The notes under the pieces: model-generated
Seen by the model: only the letters and a program-made list of their open reading frames with translations
Told to the model about the DNA's origin: nothing
Database searches by the model: none
Translations under genes and position numbers: made by a program
Origin: Okapia johnstoni
Lineage: Eukaryota; Chordata; Mammalia; Artiodactyla; Giraffidae
Assembly: GCA_024291935.2 (NCBI GenBank)
Contig: CM044314.1
Location: forward strand, 23,100,001-23,164,000
DNA: 64,000 nt
Direction of reading: 5' to 3'
Shown here: in pieces, positions 34,431 through 45,219 of the stretch
Numbering within the stretch: position 1 is the stretch's first letter
How the letters are laid out: every line of letters starts with the position of its first letter

Positions 34431-35069
34431 TTCCCATCATCCAGTCCTTAGATTCTGCTTCCTGTAGAGTCTAGATCATGATTAATTCACATTTTCTATT
34501 TGTTTATTTATTAGCTGTTTATATACTTATTTATTTTTGTCTTCCCTTTCTGTAAAAGGTAAATGAATGCAGGCATCATAATTACCCCATTCATCATTGT
34601 CCCAGTGCATTGGGTTGAAAAAAATCTGAGGGTGAAGTACATAAAAACAACCCCTTCCCCACCCAAGTTCTAAACCAATTAAGACTATATAGGAGTCGAA
34701 AAACTTGAGCAAGATGGTAAACTGGGAAGCTTCAGATCCTTGATCACCCAGGGAAATATCAAGTAAAGGACAACAGACCAAGTGAAGAAGCTCTGTTGGA
34801 GCTCTAAACACCAGTCAAGAATATGCAGCAATCCAGTGAATGCCCAATCAAAAAAAAGCCACATTCAAATGGGTAGGAATTATCTTCGTGTTTCTGCCTA
34901 CTCTGTCCCAATCTGGGGTCAGAAGAAGGCACAGTGTTGTCCAACAGAAGGCCAGTTCCTAGTCTCTCCTTTGAGTCAAAGGAAAAAAAGGGGAATGTAT
35001 TTGCAGCATTCTATCTCATCTGGCAGAGATGAACTTTGTTCTATCCAAAGAACAAAGTTCATCTTGTCG
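34431..35069. mobile_element. Probable old L1 5'-region fragment
   Basis: From about 34700 the sequence (caagatggtaaactgggaag and onward) resembles L1 5' UTR text; 34431-34700 is unassigned. A 16-bp hairpin lies at 35027-35064. Confidence 0.3.
35027..35064. repeat. Perfect 16-bp inverted repeat, 6-base loop
   Basis: agatgaactttgttct (35027-35042) and agaacaaagttcatct (35049-35064) are exact complements around atccaa. It explains the mirrored short reading frames on both strands here. Confidence 0.95.
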
Positions 35070-35640
35070 GATTCAGAAATCACATAGGACTGATGATGAA
35101 GGCATTCACAGTATGCCACCCCCAAATATACCACTTTGGTATATGAATTATTTTGAGCTGAAGGCAATAAAGAACCAACAAACTCAGGAAAACCTCTTTA
35201 CCTCCCCCTTACCTGCCTAAAGTAGGTAACCTAAAGTAGTCAGAAAGTCTAAATTTCCTTATTTGGAAAGGAAATCTGCAAAGAAAATTTCCGTTAGAAA
35301 AATATCTATACCAGATAGATAGTTATTTCCCGAAATAATTTCATTCTCCTTAGAGAATCTTACCTGCATAATAAAGCAACATTGATTTAAAATACATTTT
35401 CTTTCCTTATCTTTCTAAAATTTGCCTTCCTTACACCTAGAAGTTCCAAACCCTTACTCTTTTCTTATCTTAGGATGGTATGTTAACCTCAGTCATCTAG
35501 CTGCCTCTTTGAGTCTCATATTTTTGTGGGACTCCTATTCATATATAGGTAATTAAAATTGTTTTTCTCCTTTAAATCTGTCTCATATCAATTTAACTTT
35601 TAGATACAGAACCTAATAAAGTAGAAAGAAAACCTCTTCT
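35070..35640 (+). mobile_element. ERVL-like LTR, tentative
   Basis: tatgccacccccaaatatac, ttttgagctgaaggcaataa, ttacctgcataataaagcaa and cattttctttccttatcttt form an order I associate with a mammalian ERVL-type LTR. It ends near aatttaacttttagatac. Confidence 0.45.
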
Positions 35641-37341
35641 TCCTCTATAGTGGCAATATTTGTATATCAGGTGCCAAAACACTTGAAAACCACAGGAAGA
35701 CTGTAGATTACAGACAGAAGAACACAATAGAATGTCTAATGCAATGGGAAGATGCAGGGGTGAGACTCTTAAGGACACTAAGACATTTAAAAACCGTCAC
35801 ACATATGAGGAAAACAATGGGGGGAAAGCACAGAGAGGGAAAGTTCCAGAGAAGGGGCATGCCCACAAAAGGCCTAGGAAGACTTTATGTCTTTATGTCA
35901 GGCTGATTAGTAAAGGCCTTCCCCTGCACAGAATCAATCTGCAAAGATGGGGAAAGTTGGCTGTTTTTTTTCTAAATGTCCAATTTTCAAAAAGAAATTC
36001 ACAAAGTACAATAAGAAATAGGTAAATGTGGCCCATTCAGAGGAATAAAACGAATCTCCAAAAATGGACCCTAAAGAAATTTAGGCTTTAGACTTACTAG
36101 ACAGAGACTTTAAAACTCCTACCTTAAAGTTTTCAAAGAACTAAAGTAAAACGTAGACAAAGAACAAAAGGAAATCAGAAAAAGATATATGAACAAGATA
36201 AAAATATCAAACACTAGACAACTGATGAACAAATTCAACAAAGTTATAGAATACAAAGTCAATATGCAAAATTAAGTTGCATTTCTATTCAGTAACAGTA
36301 AACAACCTATTAGGAAATTTAAAAAATCAATTCTACTTACGATAACACCTGAAAGAATAAATTATATATGAATACTCTTATCCAAGGAAACAAATACCTA
36401 TAGACTGAAAACTATGAAATATTCCTGACTGAAATTAAAGAAAACATTAATAAATAGAAAGACATCATACGTTCATGGATTGGAAGACAATATTAAGATG
36501 CCAATACTACTCAAAGTGATTTATGAATTTAATGTAATTCTTATAAAATTACAACAATGCTTTTACAGAAATAGAGAAATCATCTTTAAAATTCAAATGG
36601 ATCTCAAGATACCCTGAATAGATAAATCAATCTTGAAAAAGAATAAATTTTAAGGTCTCACACTTCTTAAATTCAAAACTTACTACGAAGCTATGATAAT
36701 CAGAACAGTATGATACTGGCATAAATATAGAGATAGCAATGAAATAGAATAGAGAACCCAAAACAAACCCTCATATATATGATCAAATGATTTTAAACAA
36801 AAATAACAAGATCATTTGATGGATAAAGGCAGTCTTTTTAACAAATGATATTGAGAAAACTGTACATACATATTGAAAACTATGAAGTTTTATGCTGGAC
36901 TTAATACAAAAAATTAACTCAAAAAGGATTTAAAAAGTCTGAGCATAAGAGGTAAAACATATGAAATTTTAGGAGAAAATATAAGACAAAAGTGTCATGA
37001 CACTGGATTTGTCAATGACACCAATAGATATGACATCAAAAGCATAGCTATAAAGTTAAAAATAGACAAGTTGATCATATGAGAATTAAAATTTCCTGGG
37101 CATAAAACAAATAAGCAATCAATAGGGTTAAAGGCAACTCAATGAATGGGAGAAAATATTTTGCAAGTAATGTTATCTGATAAGGAGTTAATACCCAGAA
37201 TGCTAATAAACAAACAAAAAAACTCCTACAACTCAATAACAAAAACAAAATATGTGAGGAATATGTGGAGAACAATTTGTGGGACTGTAAAGCCCATAGC
37301 AACTGCTAGAAGAAACAGTATTAAGGAACCTTAAACAATTT

Positions 37342-38249
37342 AGTATAATTCCAAATCGGGAAAGGAGTACATCAAGGCTGTATATTGTCACCCTGGTTAT
37401 TTAACTTCTACGCAGAGTACATCATGAGAAATGCTGGGCTGGATGAAGCACAAGCCGGAATCAAGATTGCCAGGAGAAATATCAATAACCTCAGATATGC
37501 AGATGACACCACCATCATCTCTTGATGAAGGTGAAAGAGAAGAGTGAAAAAGTTGGATTAAAGCTCAACATTCAGAAAACTAAAATCATGGCATCCGGTC
37601 CCATCACCTCATTTCAAGTAGATGGGGAAACAATGGAAACAGTGACAGACAATTTTGGGGGCTCCAAAATCACTGCAGATGGTGACTGCAGCCATGAAAT
37701 TAAAAGACGCTTACTCCTCGGACGGAAAGTTATGGCCAACCTAGACAGTATATGAAAAACCAGAGACATTACTTTGTCAACAAAGGTCCATCTAGTTAAG
37801 GCTATGGTTTTTCCAGTGGTCATGTATGGATGTGAGAGTTGGACTATAAAGAAAGCTGAGAGCCAAATAATTGATGTTTTTGAACTGTGGGGTTGGAGAA
37901 GACTCTCGAGAGTCCCTTGGACTGCAAGGAGATCCAACCAGTCCATCCTAAAGGAGATCAGTCCTGGGTATTCATTGGAAGAGCTGATGTTGAAGCTGAA
38001 ACTCCAATACTTTGGCCACCTGATGCAAAGAGCTGACTCACTGGAAAAGACCCTGATGCTGGGAAAGATCGAGGGCAGGAAGATAAGGGGACGACAGAGG
38101 ATGAGATGGCTGGATGGCATCACCAACTCAATGGACATGAGTTTGAGTAGACTCCAGGAGTCGGTCGTGGACAGGGAGGCCTGGCATGCTGTAGTCCATG
38201 GGGTCGCAAAGAGTTGGACACGACTGAGCAACTGAACTGAACTGAACTG
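37342..38249 (+). mobile_element. BovB, 5'-truncated, RT to 3' end
   Basis: It begins within the reverse transcriptase at ttccaaatcgggaaaggagt, includes the catalytic YADD codons (tatgcagatgacacc near 37495) and ends at gaactgaactgaactgaa. A stop shortly after YADD and a stop at 37753 break the frame. Confidence 0.93.
37774..38235 (+). pseudogene. BovB ORF2 C-terminal fragment, 153 codons
   Basis: The fragment starts [20 protein letters not shown] and includes the [10 protein letters not shown] block and a basic [12 protein letters not shown] segment, the conserved C-terminal region that follows the reverse transcriptase in BovB. It is cut off from the RT domain by an upstream stop, so it is non-functional. 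Confidence 0.85.
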
Positions 38250-38465
38250 AATATAGAATTATTGTATGACCCCACAATTCCACTTCTGGATAAATATTCA
38301 AATATTTGAAAGCAGGGTCTCATACAAATATTTGTACATCAGTGTTCACAGGAGCATTATTCATAATAACTGAAGGAGCAAGTACCAAAATGTCAATGAT
38401 GAATTATTGGATAAACAAAATATGGTATACACATACTATGTAATATTATTCATTCCTAAATTACC

Positions 38466-39747
38466 ACACAATTGCAATCATCTCACACGCTAGTAAAGTA
38501 ATGTTCAAAATTCTCCAAGCCAGGCTTCAGCGATATGTGAACCATGAACTTCCAGACGTTCAAGCTGGTTTTAGAAAAGGCAGAGGAACAGAGATCAAAT
38601 TGCTAACATCCATTGGATCATCAAAAAAGCAAGAGAGTTCCAGAAAAACATCTATTTCTGCTTTATTGACTATTCCAAAGCCTTTGACTGTGTGGATCAC
38701 AACAAACTGTGGACAATTCTGAAAGAGATGGGAATACCAGACCACCTGACCTGCCTCTTGAGAAACCTGTATGCAGGTCAGGAAGCAACAATTAGAACTG
38801 GACATGGAACAACAGACTTGTTCCAAATAGGAAAAGGCTCATATTGTCACCCTGCTTATTTAACTTCTATGCAGAGTACATCATGAGAAATGCTGGGCTG
38901 GAAGAAGCACAAGCTGCAATCAAGATTGCCAGGAGAAATATCAATAACATCAGATATGCAGATGACACCACCCTTATGGCAGAAAGTGAAGAGGAACTAA
39001 AAGCCTCTTGATGAAAGTGAAAGAGGAGAGTGAAAAAGTTGGCTTAAAGCTCAACATTCAGAAAACTAAGATCATGGCATCTGGTCCCATCACTTCATGG
39101 CAAATAAATGGGGAAACAATGGAAACAGTGACGGACTTTATTTTTGGGGCTCTGAAATCACCGCAGATGGTGACTGCAACCATGAAATCAAAAGTCGCTT
39201 GCTCCTTGGAAGAAAAGCTATGATCAACCTAGACAGCATATTAAAAAGCAGACCCATTACTTTGCCGGCAAAGGTCCATCTAGTCAAAGCTATGGTTTTT
39301 TCCAGTATATGGTTTTTTCGTGTATGGATGTGAGAGGTGAACTATAAAGAGAGCTGAACACCGAAGAATTGATGCTTTTAATTTGTGGTGTTGGGGAAGA
39401 CTCTTGAGAGTCCCTTGGACTGCAAGGAGATCAAACCAGTCAGTCCTAAAGTAATCAGTCCTGAATATTCATTGGAAGGAGTGATGCTGAAGATGAAGCT
39501 CCAATACTTTGGCCACATGATGCAAAGAACTGAGTCATTAGAAAAGACCCTGATGCTGGTAAAGACTGAAGGCAGGAGGAGAAGGAGATGACAGAAGATG
39601 AGATGGTTGAATGGCATCACTGACTCTATGGACATGAGTTTGAGCAAGCTCCAGGAGTTGGTGATGGACAGAGAAGCCTGGTGTCCTGCAGTCCATGGGG
39701 TCGCAAAGAGTAGGACACGACTGAGCAACTGAACTGAACTGAATATA
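38466..39747 (+). mobile_element. BovB, 5'-truncated, RT to 3' end, second copy
   Basis: It starts at caattgcaatcatctcacac in the RT N-terminal part, earlier in the element than the previous copy. It contains FDCVDH-like and YADD-coding sequence (gcagatgacaccaccctt near 38957) and ends in gaactgaactgaa. Several frameshifts are present, plus a small internal duplication around 39298-39320 (ggttttttccagtatatggttttttc). Confidence 0.93.
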
Positions 39748-39841
39748 TGTGTTATATTTTATATTAAACTGTTATTTATATCACTAAATTACTATTATAT
39801 CATGAAATATTTGTATCACTAAATATATAAGCTAAAATATA

Positions 39842-40066
39842 CATGCGAGCGTGCTAAGTCGCTTCAGTCTTGTCCAACTCTTTGCAACCCTATGGACTGT
39901 AACCCACCAGGTTCCTCTGTCTATGGGATTCTCCAGGCAAGAGTACTGGAATGGGTTACCATGCCCTCCTTCAGGGGATCTTGCCCACCAGGGATCGAAC
40001 ACATGTCTCTTAAGTCTCCTGCTTTGGTAGGCAGGTTCTTTACCAGTAGCATCAACTAGGAAGCCC
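39842..40066 (-). mobile_element. Bov-tA SINE, antisense
   Basis: From gtgctaagtcgcttcagtct to the complement of the head (agcatcaactaggaagccc), full length and moderately diverged. Confidence 0.93.
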
Positions 40067-40166
40067 AAAACAAAGATTTTTGAAACACAGTAAAGAAAAA
40101 AACCTATAGCTTTACTGAAAGATGGAAAAGAAAAGCTATATAATTAACCATTTTTGGAAAGGAATA
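40067..40166. other. Short A-rich spacer before mariner
   Basis: No feature is recognised; the last two bases are the TA target dinucleotide of the mariner. Confidence 0.5.
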
Positions 40167-41436
40167 TTAGGTTGGTGCAAATAATTGCAGTTTTTACATT
40201 GTTGAAATTTGCCATTTGATATTGGGACACATTCTTAAGTAAATGTGGTTATGTTATACGTCACTTTAATGCACATTTCTCATTTAAAATTTTTTTGCTA
40301 ATGACATTACTTGCTGCTTATTTTATTTTTATTTAAACTATGGAAATGATGTTAGATGAAAAGCAAATTCGAGTGCTTTTCTTGAGTTCAAAATGAGTCA
40401 TAAAGCAGCACAGACAACTCATAACATCAACAACACATTTGACTCAGAACTGCTAATGAACATGCAGTTCAGTGGTGGTTCAAGAAGTTTTGCAAAGGAG
40501 ATGAGAGCCTTGAAGGTGAAGAGAGTAGTGGCCGACATCAAAAGTTGACAATGGCCAACTGAGAGCCATCATGGAAGCTGATCCTCTTACAACTATACGA
40601 GAAGTTACCAAAGAACTCAATGTCGATCATTCTATAGTCATTCAGCATTTGAAGCAAACTGGAAAGGTGAAAAAGCTCAATAAGTGGGTGCCTCATGAGC
40701 TGACTGAAAATTTTTTTTAAAAAATTGTCGTTTTGAAGTGTCATCTCTTATTCTAGACAACAACAACGAATCATTTCTTGATTGGATTGTGATGTCCAAT
40801 GAAAAGTGGATTTTATATGCCAACCAGAGATAACTAGTTCAGTGGTTGGACTGAAAAGAAGTTCCAAAGCACTTCCAAAGCCAAACCTATGCCAAAAAAA
40901 GGTCATCATCACTATTTGGTGGTCTGCTGCCCTTCTGATCTACTACAATTTTCTGAATCTCAATGAAACCTTAAAACTAAGAAGTAGGCTCAGCAAATTG
41001 ATGAGATGCACGGAAAACCACAAGCCTGCAGCCAGCATTGGTCAACAGAAAGGGTTAATTCTTCTTCATGACAACACCCAATCTTGTGTAACACAACCAA
41101 CACTTCAAAAATTGAACCAATTGGGCTACAAAGTTTTGCCTCATCCTCCATATTCACCTGAACTCTTGCCAACCAACTACTGCTCTTCAAGCCTCTCAAC
41201 AACTTTTTGCAAGAAAAACACTTCCACAACCAGCAGAATGCAGAAAAATGTTTTCTAAGAGTTCGCAAAATCCTGAAGCATGGATTTTTATGCTACAGAA
41301 ATAAACACACTTATTTCTCATTGGCAAAAATGTGTTGATTGTAATGGTCCTTATTTTGATTAATAAAAATGTGTGTGAGCCTAGTTATAATGATTTAAAA
41401 TTTATGGTATGAAATCACAATTACATTTGTACCATG
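40165..41436 (+). mobile_element. Hsmar1-like mariner, broken
   Basis: The left terminal repeat starts after TA at 40167 with ttaggttggtgcaaataatt. A transposase pseudogene follows. The right end reads cacaattacatttgtacca and then stops matching, so the last bases of the right terminal repeat are lost where BovB sequence begins. Length (about 1.27 kb) is normal for a full mariner. This is the same lineage as the human Hsmar1 elements, judged by terminus and protein motifs. Confidence 0.85.
40340..41268 (+). pseudogene. Mariner transposase pseudogene (Hsmar1 lineage)
   Basis: The start MEMMLDEKQIRVLF is at 40340. Across three frames I can see the helix-turn-helix block VQWWFKKFCKGDESLE, REVTKELNV, the mariner signature WVPHELTEN, NEKWILYAN, LLHDN and PHPPYSPELLPTNY. 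At least two frameshifts and several stops make it non-functional. Catalysis in mariners uses three acidic residues. The second (LLHDN) is kept; the first reads N in MSNEKW, and the third reads N in PTNY. Human SETMAR is also known to have N at the third position, but nothing here indicates a SET fusion. Confidence 0.85.
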
Positions 41437-41440
41437 ATAC

Positions 41441-42148
41441 TTTGTTGACTTAAAACTCAACATTCAAAAAACTAAGATCATGGCAGCTGGTTCCATCACT
41501 TCATGGCAAATAAATGGGGAAACAATGGAAACAGTGACAGACTTTATTTTCTTGGGCTCCAAAATCACTGAAGAGGTGACTGCAGCCATGACATTAAAAG
41601 ACACTTACTCCTTGGAAAGAAAAGCTATGACCAATCTAGACAGCATATTAAAAAGCAGAGACATTACTTTGCCAACAAAGGTCCATCTAGTCAAAGCTAT
41701 GGTTTTTCTAGTAGTCATGTATGAATGTGAGAGCTGTACCATAAAGAAAACTGACCACCAAAGAATTGATGCTTTTGAATTGTGGTATTGGAGAAGACTC
41801 TTGAGAGTCCCTTGGATTGCAAGAAGATCACACCAGTCAATTCTAAAGGAAATCAGTCCTGAATATTCATTGGAAGGAGTGATGCTGAAGCTGAAGCTCC
41901 AATACTTTGGCCACCTAATGCGAAGAACTGACTCACTGGAAAAGACCCTGATGCTGGGAAAGATTGAAGGCAGGAGGAGAAGGAGATGACAGAGGAGAGA
42001 ATGGTTGGATGGCATCACTGACTCTATGGACATGATTTTGAGCAGGCTCTGGGAGTTGGTGATGGACAGGGAAGCCTGGCGTGCTGTAGTCCATGGGGTC
42101 GCAAAGAGTCGGACATGATTGAGTAAATGAACTGGACTGAACATATTT
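41441..42148 (+). mobile_element. BovB 3' part at the mariner right end
   Basis: From about 41441 (ttgacttaaaactcaacatt) to aactggactgaac. It starts downstream of the YADD codons and replaces the missing mariner terminus. No target duplication was found. Confidence 0.9.
41480..41989 (+). pseudogene. BovB ORF2 C-terminal fragment, 169 codons
   Basis: An open stretch starting MAAGSITSWQINGETMETVT and covering the CESCTIKKTD and [14 protein letters not shown] blocks up to the basic end. It lacks the endonuclease and RT domains. Confidence 0.85.
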
Positions 42149-42300
42149 AAAACTAAAGCCAAAACTCTTCTCCTTCATACATCCATTCTTCATATCCCAC
42201 ACTATTCTTTAATAATTCAAATTTCCCCTGACTCAGAACATTTTCCCTGGATTTTCTCAAATTAACATTGATTCACTGTTAAAAGTATTTATCTGATTCT

Positions 42301-42600
42301 AGTAAGAAAATGAGAAGAAGGCAATGGCACCCCACTCCAGTACTCTTGCCTGAAAATCCCACGGACGGAGGAGCCTGGTGGGCTGTAGACCATGGGGTCG
42401 CTAAGAGTCGGAAACAACTGAGCGACTTCACTTTCCCTTTTCACTTTCATGCATTGGAGAAGGAAATGGCAACCCACTCCAGTGTTCTTGCCTGGAGAAT
42501 CCCAGGGACGGGGGAGCCTGGTGGGCTGCCGTCTATGGGGTCACACAGAGTCGGACACGACTGAAGCGACTTAGCAGCAGCAGCAGCAGTAAGAAAATGA
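42301..42600 (+). mobile_element. Bov-A2 dimeric SINE with 13-bp duplications
   Basis: Two Bov-A monomers (each with aatggcaccccactccag or aatggcaacccactccag and a tail) end in (cag)n at 42314-42587. Exact flanking repeats agtaagaaaatga lie at 42301-42313 and 42588-42600. Low divergence suggests youth. Confidence 0.96.
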
Positions 42601-42774
42601 AAGGATAAAAAATGCAAAGCCTATCTTCCTGATTGTCTGATCCAGCAGGGGAGCTCCATAAATCCAGTGGGTTTTTCCATGAAAATAAAATCATACCCAG
42701 TTACTCAGTGTGTTACATTCACAAAGCAAATTCCATTTTTAAATTTCACTTGCTCATTTTATTAGATATAGCTG

Positions 42775-42900
42775 GCAGGTATATTATTCTTTTTTCTATT
42801 TTATAGATAAGGGAAGAGAAGCTCTGAAAAATTAGATGACTTTCTAAGAAATCTAGGTCTAGGCAGTGGGAGAAGCAGGTGTTCAGACTGGCTGAACTTA
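42775..42900 (+). mobile_element. MIR SINE fragment
   Basis: MIR-like order: ctattttatagataagggaa, gagaagctctgaaaaattag, aggcagtgggagaagcaggt. Confidence 0.6.
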
Positions 42901-43074
42901 ATAACTGTTAGATCCCAGAATAATCACCATTTTTCAGATCTCAGCTTCCTGACTTGTTTCTATGACCTTTATCGCTGCACACAGACAACAAAGTTAAGAA
43001 TAGATGATCAAGTCTCCTTCTATGATTTAATTGGCCTGAGTAGATGAAATGAGGTCTATTTCTGTGTCTGCTAT

Positions 43075-43500
43075 CAACTGTGGCATAACCAAAACACCCA
43101 AAGCTTCCTGGCTTAAGACAGTGGCACATGGTTTCTCATGAGTCTGTGGATTTCCTGGCCTTTCTTCTAATGGCCCTGACTGGTCACTCTTGTGGCTGCA
43201 CATCACTGGAGCTCAGTTAGGGCTGCATTGGCTTAGATGAGCCAGTGGGGACCTGGTTGGATGGCTGTAGTCCATGGGGTACCACATGCTCTTCATCCTT
43301 GTCTTCTATACATGCTGCTAGAAGTATTCTACAATACCTGAAGGATGACTGTGCAAGGCCACTTAAGTCCTACCTTGGGAGTCACCCATGGTCATTTCCA
43401 TCAGATGCTGCTGGTTAAGGCAAGGGACAAGACTCGCTCAGAATTGAAGGTGGGAAAATAGATGCCAGTCCTCATAGGAGTGATGGCAAAGTCACCTAGG
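43075..43500. mobile_element. Old LTR/MER-type repeat, unresolved
   Basis: gcttcctggcttaagacagt, ctgactggtcactcttgtgg, ctgcacatcactggagctca fit a dispersed mammalian repeat whose family I cannot fix. A short Bov-A-like piece gctgtagtccatggggt at 43264 may be coincidental. Confidence 0.35.
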
Positions 43501-44124
43501 AAAGATATGTGAACACACATAGGCAGGCATGATTCCCCCCAGGACTACCAGACAGTGATCTTCCATAGTTCTTTTCAGGCCTCAATAATTCACAGCCTAT
43601 TGAGACTCCCAGAGTCTCATCTCACCCCAGGACCTGAGGTCAAGCCGATGATCTGTGATCTGCGTCAGGTCTGGGTGCAAATGAGACCATTCAGGTGCAG
43701 TTCCCTGGGCACCGCTTTCCTTGGGCTAGAAGGCTGAGGAGTGCAGTATAGCCTGGAGCAGCCTGTTCAAACACTGAAGCAGACACTTGCCCATTCTCAG
43801 CAACCTCAGTACCTGCAGCCTTCCCCAACACACACTGGCAATGTCTAAGGAGAGAGCAAACGACAAGGACTCTCATCTGAATCCTCTTTGGGTTACAGCA
43901 TGGCTGCAGCGGTGGTAGACTATGGAAACTCACACAAAATAACCCAGCTCGGATCAAGAGCACATGCATCATGTACACGTTGCTCTGAGTGTCCCATGTC
44001 ACAGGATCTGTGCCACCTTTCAATACACTGGAGATTTGCTTGGCCATTCTTCTACTCTGTTGTCTGCGTGCAGCAATAAAGCCCAGGCTTCCCAAGTCTA
44101 CTTAGGAAGATGTAATAGTAGTAG
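43501..44124. other. Unassigned DNA
   Basis: No gene is supported. A 134-codon minus-strand frame at 43691-44095 has no recognisable domain, and overlapping frames exist on the plus strand. Confidence 0.35.
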
Positions 44125-44330
44125 TGTTAGTTGCTCAGTCATGACAGACTCTTTGTGACCCTATGGACTATAGCCTACCAGGCTCCTCTGCCCATGGGAT
44201 TTCTCATGCAAGAATACTGGAGGGGGTTGTCATTTTCTTCTCCAGGAGATCTTCCTGACCTGAGGATTGAACCTGGGTCTCCTGCATTGCAGGCAGATTC
44301 TTTACTGTCTGAGCCACCAAGGAAGTCCCT
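44125..44330 (-). mobile_element. Bov-tA SINE, antisense
   Basis: ttagttgctcagtcatgaca to gagccaccaaggaagtccc, full length, preceded by the triplet run agtagtagt. Confidence 0.93.
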
Positions 44331-44483
44331 GCTATCTAATTTGGCAGGGGGTTTCTAAAAATAAGTTTACAGTCCTGCTCAGTGTCTCAAAGATTGTGTC
44401 TTTAGTGCTTGACCTTGAAACAACACAACACCTCACCTTCTGCCCAAGCAGCAGGGCTTTCCCTGATTAATGATCAATATAAT

Positions 44484-44690
44484 GTGTGTTCAGTCATGTC
44501 CAACTCTGAAACCCCATGGACTATAGCCTGCCAGGCTCCTCTGTCCATGGAAATTTCCAGCCAAGAATACTGGAGTGGCTTGCCATTCCCTTCTCCAGGG
44601 GATCTTCCCAACCCAGAGATCAAACCTGCATCTCTTGCATCTCCTACATTGACAGGCAGATTCTTTACCACTAGCGCCACCTGCTCAATG
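44484..44690 (-). mobile_element. Bov-tA SINE, antisense
   Basis: gttcagtcatgtccaactct to accactagcgccacctgctc; a second copy in the same orientation about 150 bp after the previous one. Confidence 0.92.
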
Positions 44691-44974
44691 GTCACCATTA
44701 AAGTCTTCTCCTTGTTTTCTGACCCCAAAAGCTTAGGGCATGAGTGCCATGTGTACTTTGCACAGACTAAGAATGATGAACACTTTTACAGCCATTGGCA
44801 CCATTTTTGAAAAGAATTTTATCCTGTAAACAAGAAGCTCATGAGAAAATATGGATGAGCGAAGTAGTTTCCTATATCGGTGACATAAAAACACTTGTTC
44901 AGTTTCTAACCACTTTACCATGTGTCAAACTCTCAGTGCATCTGTATCAGAAAGACAATTCCTGGATTCATTCC
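44691..44974. other. Short unassigned stretch
   Basis: No feature is recognised. Confidence 0.5.
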
Positions 44975-45060
44975 ATAAGTATACACACTCAAATGCACAC
45001 ATATACATACATAATGATACAAATACATGATACACATGTAATGAAGCACACATGTACATA
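44975..45060. repeat. Degenerate ATACAC/ATAATGATACA repeat, left block
   Basis: catatacatacataatgata and gatacacatgtaatgaagca carry the same unit as the long repeat at 46520-46760, on the other side of the second mariner. Confidence 0.75.
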
Positions 45061-45219
45061 TTGCTCTGGCTAAAATGTTCCATTTCCTCCATAAGACGGC
45101 CCTAGTAGCATTTAGTTGTCTTTAACTTCATTCAAAACAATTTTGTTAGCTTGTAGTGTGGTAGCTGTCATATAAGTATGCATTCAAAAATTGTCAAAAT
45201 TGTTGAATTTTTGTATAGC

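Larger units (their letters stand above)
35641..38465 (+). mobile_element. Old L1 pieces (5' region and ORF2), split by BovB
   Basis: The 36020-36220 block (cccattcagaggaataaaac, gttttcaaagaactaaagta) is L1 5'-region text. 36230-37341 is ORF2 (catttctattcagtaacagt, tatgatactggcataaatat). After a BovB, 38250-38465 continues with ORF2 3' text (tgaccccacaattccacttc). All are in sense order with stops throughout. A large internal deletion joins the 5' block to ORF2. Confidence 0.7.

Noticed and set aside
37614..38231. 205-codon minus-strand frame
   Set aside because: It is the antisense shadow of BovB at 37342-38249; the plus-strand translation carries the conserved BovB motifs.
40340..41268. 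A SETMAR-like host gene
   Set aside because: Only the mariner part is present, with frameshifts and stops; no SET domain or exon-like structure was seen.
43264..43281. Bov-A-like piece gctgtagtccatggggt
   Set aside because: Only 17 bases, without SINE sequence on either side; may be coincidence.
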